NCBI RefSeq assembly: GCF_002592005.1
Contig: NZ_NVQF01000060.1
Location: 1 to 37,964, forward strand
DNA from: Mycolicibacterium palauense
GTDB lineage: Bacteria > Actinomycetota > Actinomycetes > Mycobacteriales > Mycobacteriaceae
Length of the DNA stretch: 37,964 nucleotides
Direction of reading: 5' to 3'
Part shown: in pieces, positions 17,341 to 25,369 of the stretch
Layout of the letters: the number at the start of each line of letters is the position of its first letter
How positions within the stretch are numbered: the first letter of the stretch is position 1
Position numbers and translations under genes: made by a program
The notes under the pieces: model-generated
Seen by the model: only the letters and a program-made list of their open reading frames with translations
Told to the model about the DNA's origin: nothing
Database searches by the model: none

Positions 17341-17800
17341 CGGTACCCGGTTCGAGCTCGCCGGCCTGTTCGTCGAACCACTGCGACGCGGCCGGACGCA
17401 CCAGCGCCAGCGCCCCGCCCAGGATCGGCACCAGCGCCACCACCGCCAGCAGGTGGGTGCCGACGAAGAGCGCCAACACCACGACCAGCACCACGACGAG
17501 CACCGACAACGCCAGGGTGGCCCGCCGGAAACGGGGGTCACCGGAGCGCGTGCGCACCGCCAGGAAGGCCAGCCCGCCCGCGGCCAGCACGCACAACACG
17601 CCGGCGCCGCGGTAGAGCGTCAGGCGGTCCCGGATGGTCTGGTCATCGACCGTGTCCTCCGCCATCCGGCGCACCGTGTCGAAATCCAGCATCGCCGAGA
17701 GCAGCCCACCCACGGCGAGTACCGCCGCACCGATCACCAACAGCCAGAACGCCACCGAGACGGATCGGGGCCGGGGGGAGGTCGAAGCGGGTGGGGTCAT
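17333..17800 (-). CDS. Four-segment membrane protein, unknown function
   Basis: 155 aa from ATG 17800. Four hydrophobic segments (VAFWLLVIGAAVLAVGGLL; LYRGAGVLCVLAAGGLAFLAV; LALSVLVVVLVVVLALFVG; LLAVVALVPILGGALALV) with a charged loop after the first (DFDTVRRMAEDTVDDQTIRD) and an acidic tail. Layout resembles the protein encoded at 17870-18298 (opening FWL-V---L and similar loop spacing), so the two may be old tandem duplicates. No recognised domain. Confidence 0.78.
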   Translation of the reverse strand: MTPPASTSPRPRSVSVAFWLLVIGAAVLAVGGLLSAMLDFDTVRRMAEDTVDDQTIRDRLTLYRGAGVLCVLAAGGLAFLAVRTRSGDPRFRRATLALSVLVVVLVVVLALFVGTHLLAVVALVPILGGALALVRPAASQWFDEQAGELEPGTDG

Positions 17801-17823
17801 ATCCGGGCCAGCCTAACGGTCGG

Positions 17824-17842
17824 CGCGCCCGCCGCGGGCGCG
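17824..17842. terminator. GC-rich hairpin between two membrane-protein genes
   Basis: CGCGCCCG-CCG-CGGGCGCG, an 8 bp perfect stem with a 3 nt loop, in the only gap (69 bp) of the hemB-to-16403 gene string. It may terminate or attenuate the hem transcript. No U-tract. Confidence 0.5.
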
Positions 17843-17869
17843 GGTGACGAACTGGAGCCCACCGGACGC

Positions 17870-18298
17870 TCACCGGGTGAAATACGCGGTGGCGTCCTTG
17901 AGGTGCAGCAGCACGATCCCGCCCACGATCAGCACCGCACCGACGATGCCGGTGGCCGCGTAGATCAGCGCGGTCACCGGGGGACGCTCGACCCGGAACA
18001 GGTCGGTGCCCACCGACACGATCGCGGCCACCCCGCCGGCGGTCAGCACCGTGCGGGCCCAGCGGTAGCCACCCCGCAGCAGCATCAGGAACGTCGCCAC
18101 GACGACCGCGAGGACGACGACGAACACCCCGGAGAGCACGCGCAGGATCGGGGCCATGGGCTCCGGCGGCGCGATGACCGCGTCGACGACATAGCCCGCG
18201 ACCAGCAGCACCAGCGCCACCACCCACAGCCAGAACCCGGTGACCACGTCGGCGGGCCGGTCCGGCCGCGGCGACGTGGGCTCGACCGGCGCCGTCAC
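17870..18298 (-). CDS. Four-segment membrane protein, unknown function
   Basis: 142 aa, GTG 18298 overlapping the hemB stop as GTGA. Segments: VVTGFWLWVVALVLLVAGYV; LRVLSGVFVVVLAVVVATFLML; WARTVLTAGGVAAIVSVGTD; LIYAATGIVGAVLIVGGIVL; C-terminus LKDATAYFTR. Coupling to hemB suggests shared expression with haem synthesis, not necessarily a role in it. Confidence 0.8.
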   Translation of the reverse strand: MTAPVEPTSPRPDRPADVVTGFWLWVVALVLLVAGYVVDAVIAPPEPMAPILRVLSGVFVVVLAVVVATFLMLLRGGYRWARTVLTAGGVAAIVSVGTDLFRVERPPVTALIYAATGIVGAVLIVGGIVLLHLKDATAYFTR

Positions 18299-19275
18299 GC
18301 GATCCAGCCGGCGGCCTGCGCCGCCCAGTAGGTCAGCACGATGTCGGCTCCGGCGCGGCGGATCGACGTCAGCGTCTCCAGGGCGGCCGCGGGGCCGTCG
18401 ATCCAGCCGTTGGCCGCCGCGGCGCTGATCATCGCGTACTCCCCCGAGACCTGGTAGGCGGCCACCGGCACCGAGGCCACGTCCGCGGCCGCGCGCACCA
18501 CGTCCAGATAGGCCATCGCCGGCTTGACCATCACCATGTCGGCGCCCTCGTCGATGTCCAGGGCGATCTCGCGTACCGCCTCCCGGGCGTTGCCGGCGTC
18601 CTGCTGATAGGTCCGCCGGTCGCCCTGCAGGCTGGAGCCCACCGCCTCGCGGAACGGGCCGTAGAAGGCCGAGGCGAACTTGGCAGCGTAGGCCAGGATC
18701 GCCACGTCGGCGAACCCCGCGGCGTCCAGTCCGTCGCGGATGGCGGCGACCTGACCATCCATCATGCCGCTGGGCCCCACCACGTGGGCTCCCGACTCTG
18801 CTTGTGCCACTGCGAGTTTGACGTACTGCGCGTTGGTCTGGTCATTGTCGACCCGGCCGTGCTCGTCGAGCACCCCGCAGTGGCCGTGCTCGGTGAACTC
18901 GTCGAGGCAGGTGTCGGCCATCAGCACCGTGGCGTCACCGAGGTCGGCCGCCAGGTCCCGAAGTGCGACGTTGAGGATCCCCTCGGGATCCAGCCCGACC
19001 GAGCCGCAGTCGTCCTTGTCCTCCTCGCGGGGCACACCGAAGAGCATCAACCCGCCGACCCCGGCGGAGACGGCCTCGGCGGCGGCCCGGCGCAGCGAGT
19101 CACGGGTGTGCTGCAGCACCCCCGGCAGCGACGAGATGGGCCGCGGTTCGCCGATACCGTCGGCGACGAACATCGGCAGCACCAGATGCCTTGGTGCAAG
19201 CGTTGTCTCGGCAACCAACCGGCGCATCGCCGGGGTCGAACGCAGCCGACGCGGACGGTGCCTGGGGAAAGTCAC
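18295..19275 (-). CDS. hemB: Porphobilinogen synthase (5-aminolevulinate dehydratase)
   Basis: 326 aa. Joins two 5-aminolevulinate molecules into porphobilinogen. The Schiff-base lysines are K199 (AYAAKFASAFYGPFREA) and K251 (MVMVKPAMAYLD). The metal region reads DTCLDEFTEHGHCG (C123, D125, C133), keeping two of the three cysteines of the zinc type, with Asp in the middle position. It starts at GTG 19275, 18 bp after the hemD stop. Fourth gene of hemA-hemC-hemD-hemB. Confidence 0.96.
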   Translation of the reverse strand: MTFPRHRPRRLRSTPAMRRLVAETTLAPRHLVLPMFVADGIGEPRPISSLPGVLQHTRDSLRRAAAEAVSAGVGGLMLFGVPREEDKDDCGSVGLDPEGILNVALRDLAADLGDATVLMADTCLDEFTEHGHCGVLDEHGRVDNDQTNAQYVKLAVAQAESGAHVVGPSGMMDGQVAAIRDGLDAAGFADVAILAYAAKFASAFYGPFREAVGSSLQGDRRTYQQDAGNAREAVREIALDIDEGADMVMVKPAMAYLDVVRAAADVASVPVAAYQVSGEYAMISAAAANGWIDGPAAALETLTSIRRAGADIVLTYWAAQAAGWIA

Positions 19276-19293
19276 GTCGTCAAGTATGCCCGG

Positions 19294-20970
19294 CTACCGG
19301 CGGCGGCTCTTCTTGCGCGGCGGCGGCAGGGCACCCTCGGCGCGCAGCCGGGCGGCGTGCTCGGCCAGGGCCTCGACCAGCGGGCCGACCGCGGCGGTGT
19401 CGGGCTGCACGTCCACCCGCAGACCGAACTCGGCGGCGGTCTCGGCGGTCTTGGGCCCGATGCAGGCCACGATGGTGCGCGCGTGCGGCTTCCCGGCGAT
19501 CCCCACCAGGTTGCGCACCGTCGAGCTGGAGGTGAAGCACACCGCGTCGAACCCGCCGGTCTTGATCATCTCGCGGGTGTGCGCGGGCGGCGGCGCGGCG
19601 CGCACGGTCCGGTACGCGGTGACGTCCTCGATCTCCCAGCCCCGTTCCCGCAGCCCCTCGGCCAGCGTCTCGGTGGCGATATCCGCCCGCGGCAGCAGCA
19701 CCCGGTTGACCGGATCGAAAACGTCGTCATAGGGCGGGAACTCGTCGAGCAGCCCGAGCGAGGACTGCTCCCCGGACGGGACCAGCTCGGGGCTGATACC
19801 GAAGGCGCGCACCCGGTCGGCGGTGGCCTCCCCGACGCAGGCGATCTTCACCCCGGAGAAGGCGCGCGCATCCAGCCCGAACTCGCCGAACTTCTCCCAC
19901 ACGGCGCGGACGGCGTTGGTGGAGGTGAACACCACCCACTGGTAGCGGCCGTCCACCAGACCCTTGACGGCCCGCTCCATCTGAGCGGGGCTGCGCGGGG
20001 GCTCCACGGCGATGGTGGGCACCTCGATCGGCAGCGCCCCGTGGCCGACCAGCCGCTCGCTCATCTCACCGGCCTGGTCCTTGGTGCGCGGCACCAGCAC
20101 GGTCCAGCCGTACAGGGCGCGGCTCTCCCACCAGTTCAGCTTGGCCCGGTGCGACACCGTCTTGCCGATGGTGACCACGAGCGACCCGGTCAGCGGGCCG
20201 GCCGGGTCGTTGCCGCCGATCGCGGCACGGTCGGTCAGCCCGCCCAGCGTGGTCTCCACGCTGCGCTGCGCGCAGGTGGTGCCCTGGGCGGTCACCACGC
20301 ACGAGGTGGACTCCGAGAGCCCGAACTCGACCAGCGTGCGCGCGGCGTCGGCGAGGTGCTGGGGGGTGGCGTGCAGGATCAGCGGGCCGGGCGCGGCGGC
20401 CAGCGCGGCCCAGTCGACCTCGGGGGCGCGCACGTCGGCGACGGTGTGTGCCGACCCCAACGGCAACCCGGCGTAGGTCGGGACCGCGGTGGTCGCGGGC
20501 AGGCCGGGCACGATCTCGAACACCAGCTGGGTGCGGGCCACGGCGTTGACCTCGGCCAGCACCGCGTCCAGCGACAGCGGGTCGCCGGCGACGAGGCGGA
20601 CCACGTCGCAGCCCTGCTTGGCCTCGGCGACCAGCAGCTTGGCCACCTCGGCAGGCTCGCCCAGCGCCGGGCGGATGTCGGGGCCGACGGACACCACCGG
20701 CGGCGCGGTGGCGTCGGCGGCGGGCGTGTTGTCGCCGGCGTCCGCGTCCTGCTTGGGCGCCGGGGCCGGCCCGGACGCCGGGGGCAGTTCCGAACCGACG
20801 ACCGCGAGCACCGGCTCGGGCACGTCGGGGTCGGTGAACACCAGCGAGGCGTGGGCCAACACCGCTTTCGCCCGGGCGGTCAGCAGGCCCGGGTCACCCG
20901 GGCCCGAGCCCACGAACGTGATGCGTCCCGGCTTAGCCTTGCGGCCTCGCCCACCAGCCTGGCCAGTCAT
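19294..20970 (-). CDS. hemD: Uroporphyrinogen-III synthase with N-terminal SUMT-like domain
   Basis: 558 aa fusion. Residues about 15-260 have the methyltransferase fold of CobA (ITFVGSGPGDPGLLTARAK; EIVPGLPATTAVPTYAGLPL), but the second SUMT signature is degraded (VVRLVAGDPLSLDA in place of VRLKGGDPFxFGRGG), and a linker rich in A/P/D (about 65-95) is inserted. The C-terminal half is the HemD domain (VLVPRTKDQAGEMSERL, VVFTSTNAVRAV, CVGEATADRV, DAVCFTSSSTVRNLVG, CIGPKTAETAAEFGL) that closes the tetrapyrrole ring. M. tuberculosis HemD/CysG-like Rv0511 has the same design (565 aa). ATG 20970 follows hemC by 15 bp. Confidence 0.94.
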   Translation of the reverse strand: MTGQAGGRGRKAKPGRITFVGSGPGDPGLLTARAKAVLAHASLVFTDPDVPEPVLAVVGSELPPASGPAPAPKQDADAGDNTPAADATAPPVVSVGPDIRPALGEPAEVAKLLVAEAKQGCDVVRLVAGDPLSLDAVLAEVNAVARTQLVFEIVPGLPATTAVPTYAGLPLGSAHTVADVRAPEVDWAALAAAPGPLILHATPQHLADAARTLVEFGLSESTSCVVTAQGTTCAQRSVETTLGGLTDRAAIGGNDPAGPLTGSLVVTIGKTVSHRAKLNWWESRALYGWTVLVPRTKDQAGEMSERLVGHGALPIEVPTIAVEPPRSPAQMERAVKGLVDGRYQWVVFTSTNAVRAVWEKFGEFGLDARAFSGVKIACVGEATADRVRAFGISPELVPSGEQSSLGLLDEFPPYDDVFDPVNRVLLPRADIATETLAEGLRERGWEIEDVTAYRTVRAAPPPAHTREMIKTGGFDAVCFTSSSTVRNLVGIAGKPHARTIVACIGPKTAETAAEFGLRVDVQPDTAAVGPLVEALAEHAARLRAEGALPPPRKKSRRR

Positions 20971-20985
20971 CTATGACTCCTGCTC

Positions 20986-21945
20986 TCATCGCGTGTCGGT
21001 GGCCGATATGAGCTCGCGCGCACCCAGCTCGAACAACTCCGCGGCCACCGAGAGCCCCAGCTCTGCGGCCTGCCCGGGAGTCCCGACGCCGGACGCGCGG
21101 ATCACGTCGGATCCGTCCACCGCCGCCACGCAGCTGCGCAGCGACAGCTCGTCGAAGACGCGGCCGTCCTCATCGATCGACTCGACCACCTCGGCGATCG
21201 CGCCCACCGGTGCGGTACAACCCGCCTCCAGCTCGGCCAGCAGGGCTCGCTCCGCGGTGACCGCGGCCCGGGTGTCGGCGTCGTCGAGCTGCGCCAACAG
21301 TTCCACCAGGTCGCTCTCACCGGCACGGCACTCGATCGCCAACGCCCCCTGCGCCGGGGCCGGCAACATCTGCACCGGCTCCAGCGTCTCGGTGACGGCG
21401 TCGAGGCGTCCGATCCGGGCCAATCCCGCCCGGGCCACCACGACGGCGTCGAGATCGCCGCTGCTTACCCTGTTCAACCTGGTATCTAGGTTGCCTCGTA
21501 GGGGGCGGATTTCCAAACCGAGACCCAGTGCTCTAAGCTGTGCCGCCCGCCGCGGGCTGGAGGTGCCCACCACCGAGCCGGCCGGCAACTCGCCGAGCAC
21601 CAGCCCGTCGCGGGCGACCAGCGCATCGCGCGCGTCGGCGCGCACCGGCACCGCGGCGATCGCGAAGCGGGCGTCGGGGGCGGTGGGCAGGTCTTTGTAG
21701 CTGTGCACCGCGACGTCGACCCGGTTGTCGTCGATGGCTTCGCGCAGCGCGGCGGTGAACACACCGATGCCGATCTCGGCCACCGGGGCCGCCGAGCGGT
21801 CCCCCTCGGTGCTGATGATCACCAGCTCGGCGGCGTGGCCGTGGGCGATCAGGGCGTCCCGCACGGTTCCGGCCTGGGTCTTGGCCAGCAGGCTGCCGCG
21901 GGTGCCGATCCGGATCACGTCTGTCTTCGGGGTCGGGGGCGCCAA
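20986..21945 (-). CDS. hemC: Hydroxymethylbilane synthase
   Basis: 319 aa from TTG 21945; GTG 21918 (VIRIGTRGSLLAK) is a plausible alternative, since the M. tuberculosis protein has 309 aa. Polymerises four porphobilinogens. Visible: catalytic Asp in VHSYKDLP (D85), the substrate-binding SSPRR (129-133) and the dipyrromethane-cofactor cysteine C243 in EAGCTAPVGA. Only 5 nt separate it from the hemA stop. Confidence 0.95.
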   Translation of the reverse strand: MAPPTPKTDVIRIGTRGSLLAKTQAGTVRDALIAHGHAAELVIISTEGDRSAAPVAEIGIGVFTAALREAIDDNRVDVAVHSYKDLPTAPDARFAIAAVPVRADARDALVARDGLVLGELPAGSVVGTSSPRRAAQLRALGLGLEIRPLRGNLDTRLNRVSSGDLDAVVVARAGLARIGRLDAVTETLEPVQMLPAPAQGALAIECRAGESDLVELLAQLDDADTRAAVTAERALLAELEAGCTAPVGAIAEVVESIDEDGRVFDELSLRSCVAAVDGSDVIRASGVGTPGQAAELGLSVAAELFELGARELISATDTR

Positions 21946-21950
21946 ATGGG

Positions 21951-23321
21951 CTACTCGGGCTGCTCGGCGGCGCGGTCGGGCTGTGCGTCGATCATCGGCA
22001 GCTCGCCGGCGGTGGCGACGGCGTCCACCGCGTGGGGGTCGAGTTCGAACAGCTCGCGCAGCGCCTCGGCGTAGCTGTCGCCGCCCGGCGCGCTGGCCAG
22101 CTGCTTGACCCGCACGGTCGGGGCGTGCAGCAGCTTGTCGACCACCCGCCGAACCGTCCTGGCCACCTCGTCGCGCTGGGTGAGGTCCAGGCCCGGCAAC
22201 CGGTTCTCCAGCCGCAGCAGCTCGGACTCCACGACGTCGGCGGCGCGTTGACGCAGCGCGGTGACGGTGGGCGTGACCTCGGCCATCCGCTGCCCGGCCA
22301 GGTAGGTGGCCACCTCGGTGGCCACGATCTGGCGGGCCGCCTCGGCGTCGGTGGCCGCCGCCCGGGCCGACGGTTCACGCTGGATGCGCTCCATGTCGAC
22401 CACCCAGACGCCGGGCAGACCGGAGACGGCGGGGTCGACGTCACGCGGCATGCCCAGGTCGCAGACGATCAGCGGGCGTTCCTCCTCGCCGATGACCGTG
22501 CGCTGGGCCAGGGCGTGGTGCATGTCGGCCAGCGACACCACGGGCCGCACCGCACCGGTGCTGCTGACGACGACGTCGGCCGCGGTCAGCGCGCGCGGCA
22601 GATCGTCGAGGCCCAGCGCGTGGGCGGTGACGCCCTGCCCGGTCAGGTTCTCGGCCAGCCGCTGGGCACGGGGCAGGGACCGGTTGACGACGTAGACGGT
22701 GTCGATCCCGGCGCGGACCAGGTGCGCGGCGGTCAGCGCGCCCATGGAGCCGGCGCCGATGACCGCGGCCGAGCGTCCCGCCAGGCCCTCCAGGCGGGTG
22801 CCCGCCATGGTCAGCGCCACCGAGACCACCGAGGCCCCGGCCGCGTCGATGCCGGTCTCGCTGTGCACCCGCTTGCCCACCGACAGCGCCCGCTGCGACA
22901 GTTCGTGCAGGGTGCGCCCGACGGTGCGGTTGGCCTCGGCGGAGGCATAGGCGCGGCGCACCTGGCCCAGCACCTGCTGTTCGCCGATGACCAGCGAGTC
23001 CAGCCCGGAGGCCACCGAGAACAGATGCTCGACGGCGGCCTCGGCGTAGCGGACGTAGGCGAATTTGGTCAGGTCGCCCATCGACATGCCCGAGTGGTCG
23101 GAGAGCACCTGGCCGATCGCCGAGAGCCCGGCGTGGAAGGCCTCGACCACCGCGTACACCTCGACGCGGTTGCAGGTCGACAGCACCATGGCCTCGGTGA
23201 CCAGCGGCGACTGCAAGAGTTCGTCGACGATCTTGGCCTGGTCGGCCTCGTCGGTGGACAGCTGCTCCAGCACGGACACCGGCGCGCTGCGATGCGAAAC
23301 CCCGAACAGCAGCACGCTCAC
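21951..23321 (-). CDS. hemA: Glutamyl-tRNA reductase
   Basis: 456 aa. First enzyme of the C5 pathway; reduces Glu-tRNA to glutamate-1-semialdehyde, which HemL (5999-7306) converts onward. The catalytic cysteine is C50 in LSTCNRVEVY; the NADPH-binding motif is VIGAGSMGALTAAHLVRAG; a long C-terminal dimerisation helix follows (VTPTVTALRQRAADVVESEL). GTG 23321 (MSVLLFGVSHRSAP) is preceded by AGGTGAA. It heads the hem operon, with a 124 bp upstream space containing a possible promoter and a 13 bp repeat. Confidence 0.97.
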   Translation of the reverse strand: MSVLLFGVSHRSAPVSVLEQLSTDEADQAKIVDELLQSPLVTEAMVLSTCNRVEVYAVVEAFHAGLSAIGQVLSDHSGMSMGDLTKFAYVRYAEAAVEHLFSVASGLDSLVIGEQQVLGQVRRAYASAEANRTVGRTLHELSQRALSVGKRVHSETGIDAAGASVVSVALTMAGTRLEGLAGRSAAVIGAGSMGALTAAHLVRAGIDTVYVVNRSLPRAQRLAENLTGQGVTAHALGLDDLPRALTAADVVVSSTGAVRPVVSLADMHHALAQRTVIGEEERPLIVCDLGMPRDVDPAVSGLPGVWVVDMERIQREPSARAAATDAEAARQIVATEVATYLAGQRMAEVTPTVTALRQRAADVVESELLRLENRLPGLDLTQRDEVARTVRRVVDKLLHAPTVRVKQLASAPGGDSYAEALRELFELDPHAVDAVATAGELPMIDAQPDRAAEQPE

Positions 23322-23376
23322 GGCTTGTTCACCTGGCCTGCTCCCTTGCGTTCACGGGTGAGGGTTTGGACTCTCA

Positions 23377-23382
23377 ACGTTA
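23377..23382 (-). promoter_or_regulatory. Candidate hemA -10 element
   Basis: On the minus strand TAACGT (TANNNT) lies 56 bp before the hemA GTG in an otherwise AT-richer stretch; no convincing -35 was seen. Confidence 0.3.
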
Positions 23383-23419
23383 GTCGTTTGTCAGCTGGGC
23401 TACCAAATTGCGGTGCGGA

Positions 23420-23445
23420 TTCAGTTATCGATTTCAGTTATCGAT
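23420..23445. repeat. 13 bp perfect direct repeat after the glutaredoxin stop
   Basis: Two abutting copies of ttcagttatcgat (23420-23432, 23433-23445), ending exactly at the stop codon of the glutaredoxin-like gene. It also lies in the hemA upstream region, so a regulatory role is possible. Confidence 0.9.
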
Positions 23446-23706
23446 CTAGTGGGCGGCCAGATCCGCCCGCAGCCGCGGCTCGTCGATCTCCCAGTAGCTG
23501 TGCTCCACACCGTCGAGCAGCACCACCGGCAGCCGGTCGCCGAACTCCGCGCGCAGCGCGCTCTGCCCGGCGCGGGCGGCCTCGTCGACGTCGGTGGTGT
23601 GCAGGTCGAAATCGAGTTCGGTGGCCAGTTCGGCCAGCCGGGCGCGCGCGGTCAGACAGATTCCGCAGCCCTGTCGTGTCAGCAATGTCACCTGTGCCCG
23701 GCTCAC
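23446..23706 (-). CDS. Glutaredoxin-like protein (DUF836), Rv0508-type
   Basis: 86 aa from GTG 23706. Thioredoxin-like fold with C-x-x-C at TRQGCGICLTAR, the cis-proline region DRLPVVLLDGVE, and a short C-terminal helix. A small cytoplasmic redox protein, partner unknown. It sits directly upstream of hemA as in M. tuberculosis. Confidence 0.88.
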   Translation of the reverse strand: MSRAQVTLLTRQGCGICLTARARLAELATELDFDLHTTDVDEAARAGQSALRAEFGDRLPVVLLDGVEHSYWEIDEPRLRADLAAH

Positions 23707-23807
23707 CCGGATGAGTGTGGCACTTGACTAGTGTTGGTCGCGAACGGACCCGGATCCCTCGCCGCGGGTGAGTCTTCGGGCCGACAGGATTCAGCAGGAG
23801 GGGTTGG

Positions 23808-24734
23808 ATGGCGGGGCCGGAACCCGATCAGGTCCAGATGCCTGCAGGTGAGGCGAGCGCGGAGCGCGCGCTGGAGGACCTGGCCGAGACTGACTCGGGG
23901 GCGGATGCTGGAGCCGATTCTGGGGGTGCCTCGGGGACCGAACCGGAATCCGGCGCCGCTCCTCCGCCGGCCGACCTGACCGCCGCGGCGTTCTTCGACG
24001 TCGACAACACGCTGGTGCAGGGTTCCTCGCTGGTCCATTTCGCCCGCGGCCTGGCCGCGCGCAAGTTCTTCACCTACCGCGATGTGCTCGGCTTCATCTA
24101 CGCGCAGGCCAAGTTCCAGCTCACCGGCCGGGAGAACAGCGACGACGTCGCCGAGGGGCGGCAGAAGGCGCTGGCGTTCATCGAGGGCCGTTCCACCGCC
24201 GAGCTGGTGGCCGTCGGCGAGGAGATCTACGACGAGATCATCGCCGACAAGATCTGGCCGGGCACCCGCGCGCTGGCCCAGATGCACCTCGACGCCGGCC
24301 AGCAGGTCTGGCTGGTGACGGCGACGCCCTACGAGCTGGCCGCCACCATCGCCCGCCGGCTGGGCCTGACCGGGGCGCTGGGCACGGTGGCCGAGTCGGT
24401 GGACGGGGTGTTCACTGGGAGGCTGGTCGGCGAGATCCTGCACGGCGCCGGCAAGGCGCACGCGGTGCGGGCGCTGGCCATCCGGGAGGGCCTGAACCTG
24501 CGCCGGTGCACCGCCTATTCGGACAGTTACAACGACGTTCCGATGCTGACCCTGGTCGGCACCGCCGTGGCCATCAACCCCGACGCCGACCTGCGCGATG
24601 TCGCACGGGAGCGGGGGTGGGAGATCCGCGATTTCCGCACCGCGCGCAAGGCCGCCCGCATCGGTGTGCCCTCGGCGCTGGCACTGGGCGCGGCCGGAGG
24701 GGCGCTGGCCGCCATCGCGTCTCGACGCCGCTGA
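23808..24734 (+). CDS. serB1: HAD-IB family phosphatase, SerB1-like
   Basis: 308 aa from ATG 23808 with a strong RBS (AGGAGGGG). After a disordered acidic N-terminus (about 55 residues rich in A, G, D, E, P), the HAD motifs appear: I AAFFDVDNTL, II WLVTATPYEL, III GKAHAVRAL, IV YSDSYNDVPML. The C-terminus has a possible membrane segment (SALALGAAGGALAAIA) and ends RRR. Equivalent to Rv0505c, annotated as a phosphoserine phosphatase; substrate specificity cannot be read from sequence. Neighbours mmpS2/mmpL2 of M. tuberculosis are missing. A 22 bp tandem repeat covers its stop codon. Confidence 0.88.
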   Translation: MAGPEPDQVQMPAGEASAERALEDLAETDSGADAGADSGGASGTEPESGAAPPPADLTAAAFFDVDNTLVQGSSLVHFARGLAARKFFTYRDVLGFIYAQAKFQLTGRENSDDVAEGRQKALAFIEGRSTAELVAVGEEIYDEIIADKIWPGTRALAQMHLDAGQQVWLVTATPYELAATIARRLGLTGALGTVAESVDGVFTGRLVGEILHGAGKAHAVRALAIREGLNLRRCTAYSDSYNDVPMLTLVGTAVAINPDADLRDVARERGWEIRDFRTARKAARIGVPSALALGAAGGALAAIASRRR

Positions 24735-24782
24735 CCCAGCGTCTCGACGCCGCTGACCCAGCGTCTCGGCGCCGCTGAGTCG
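24717..24782. repeat. 22 bp tandem repeat (3 copies) spanning the serB1 stop
   Basis: Unit gcgtctcgacgccgctgacc+ca at 24717, 24739 and 24761 (third diverged). Each copy repeats the Ser-Arg-Arg-Arg/Gly-stop end, so two extra stop-bearing copies follow the gene. Confidence 0.92.
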
Positions 24783-24846
24783 GGCACCGTCACCGCTGTT
24801 GGTAGGCTCCGCCGCAGCTACCACTGCAAAGGACCCACCACCAGTC

Positions 24847-25347
24847 ATGGCCATTGCCGAAGACATCATCGGGACCCACTACCGGTACCACGACCACTTC
24901 AAGGTCGGTCGCGAGAAGATCCGCGAGTTCGCCAAGGCGCTCAAGGACGACAATCCGGTGCACTACGACGAGAAGGTGGCCGCCGAGGCCGGCTATTCGT
25001 CACTGCCGGCCACCCTGACGTTCATCGCCGTCGCCGGCCGCCGCGTCCAGCTGGAGATGTTCAAACGCTTCGACGTGGGCATCAACCTGGCCCGCGTCAT
25101 CCACCGGGACCAGAAACTGCAGTTCCACCGGCCCATCGTCGCCGGTGACGAGCTGTACTTCGACAGCTACCTGGACTCGGTGCTGCAGTCGCACGGGACC
25201 ATCATCTCCGAGCTGCGCAGCGAGGTGACCGATGCCGAGGGCAAGCCGGTGCTGACCTCGGTGGTGACCATGATCGGCGAGGCGATCAGCGACGAGCACA
25301 CCGATGCGCAGGTCGCGGCGATCGCGTCGAGGATCGCCGGGCCCTAG
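24847..25347 (+). CDS. hadD: HadD-like (3R)-hydroxyacyl-ACP dehydratase subunit
   Basis: 166 aa, same length as Rv0504c. Hot-dog MaoC-like protein: opening GTHYRYHDHFKVGREKIREF and the family stretch LKDDNPVHYDEKVAAEAGY, then LPATLTFIAVAGRRVQLEMF and QKLQFHRPIVAGDELYF. The HadA/HadC-type N-terminal fold lacks the usual catalytic Asp/His pair of HadB, so it probably acts as a subunit of a FAS-II dehydratase for mycolic acids; the M. smegmatis equivalent has been named HadD. ATG 24847 is chosen for family length. Convergent with the acyltransferase gene. cmaA2, next door in M. tuberculosis, is absent. Confidence 0.88.
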   Translation: MAIAEDIIGTHYRYHDHFKVGREKIREFAKALKDDNPVHYDEKVAAEAGYSSLPATLTFIAVAGRRVQLEMFKRFDVGINLARVIHRDQKLQFHRPIVAGDELYFDSYLDSVLQSHGTIISELRSEVTDAEGKPVLTSVVTMIGEAISDEHTDAQVAAIASRIAGP

Positions 25348-25349
25348 CC

Positions 25350-25369
25350 GAGCCCTGTACGCGGGGCTC
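25350..25369. terminator. Hairpin between convergent hadD and acyltransferase genes
   Basis: GAGCCC (25350-25355) and GGGCTC (25364-25369) flank TGTACGCG; the hairpin fills the 20 bp between the two stop codons and may terminate both transcripts. Confidence 0.55.

Noticed and set aside
18784..20976. 730-codon plus-strand frame across hemB and hemD
   Set aside because: Composition typical of mirror frames in GC-rich DNA; the minus strand encodes complete HemB and HemD with active-site residues.
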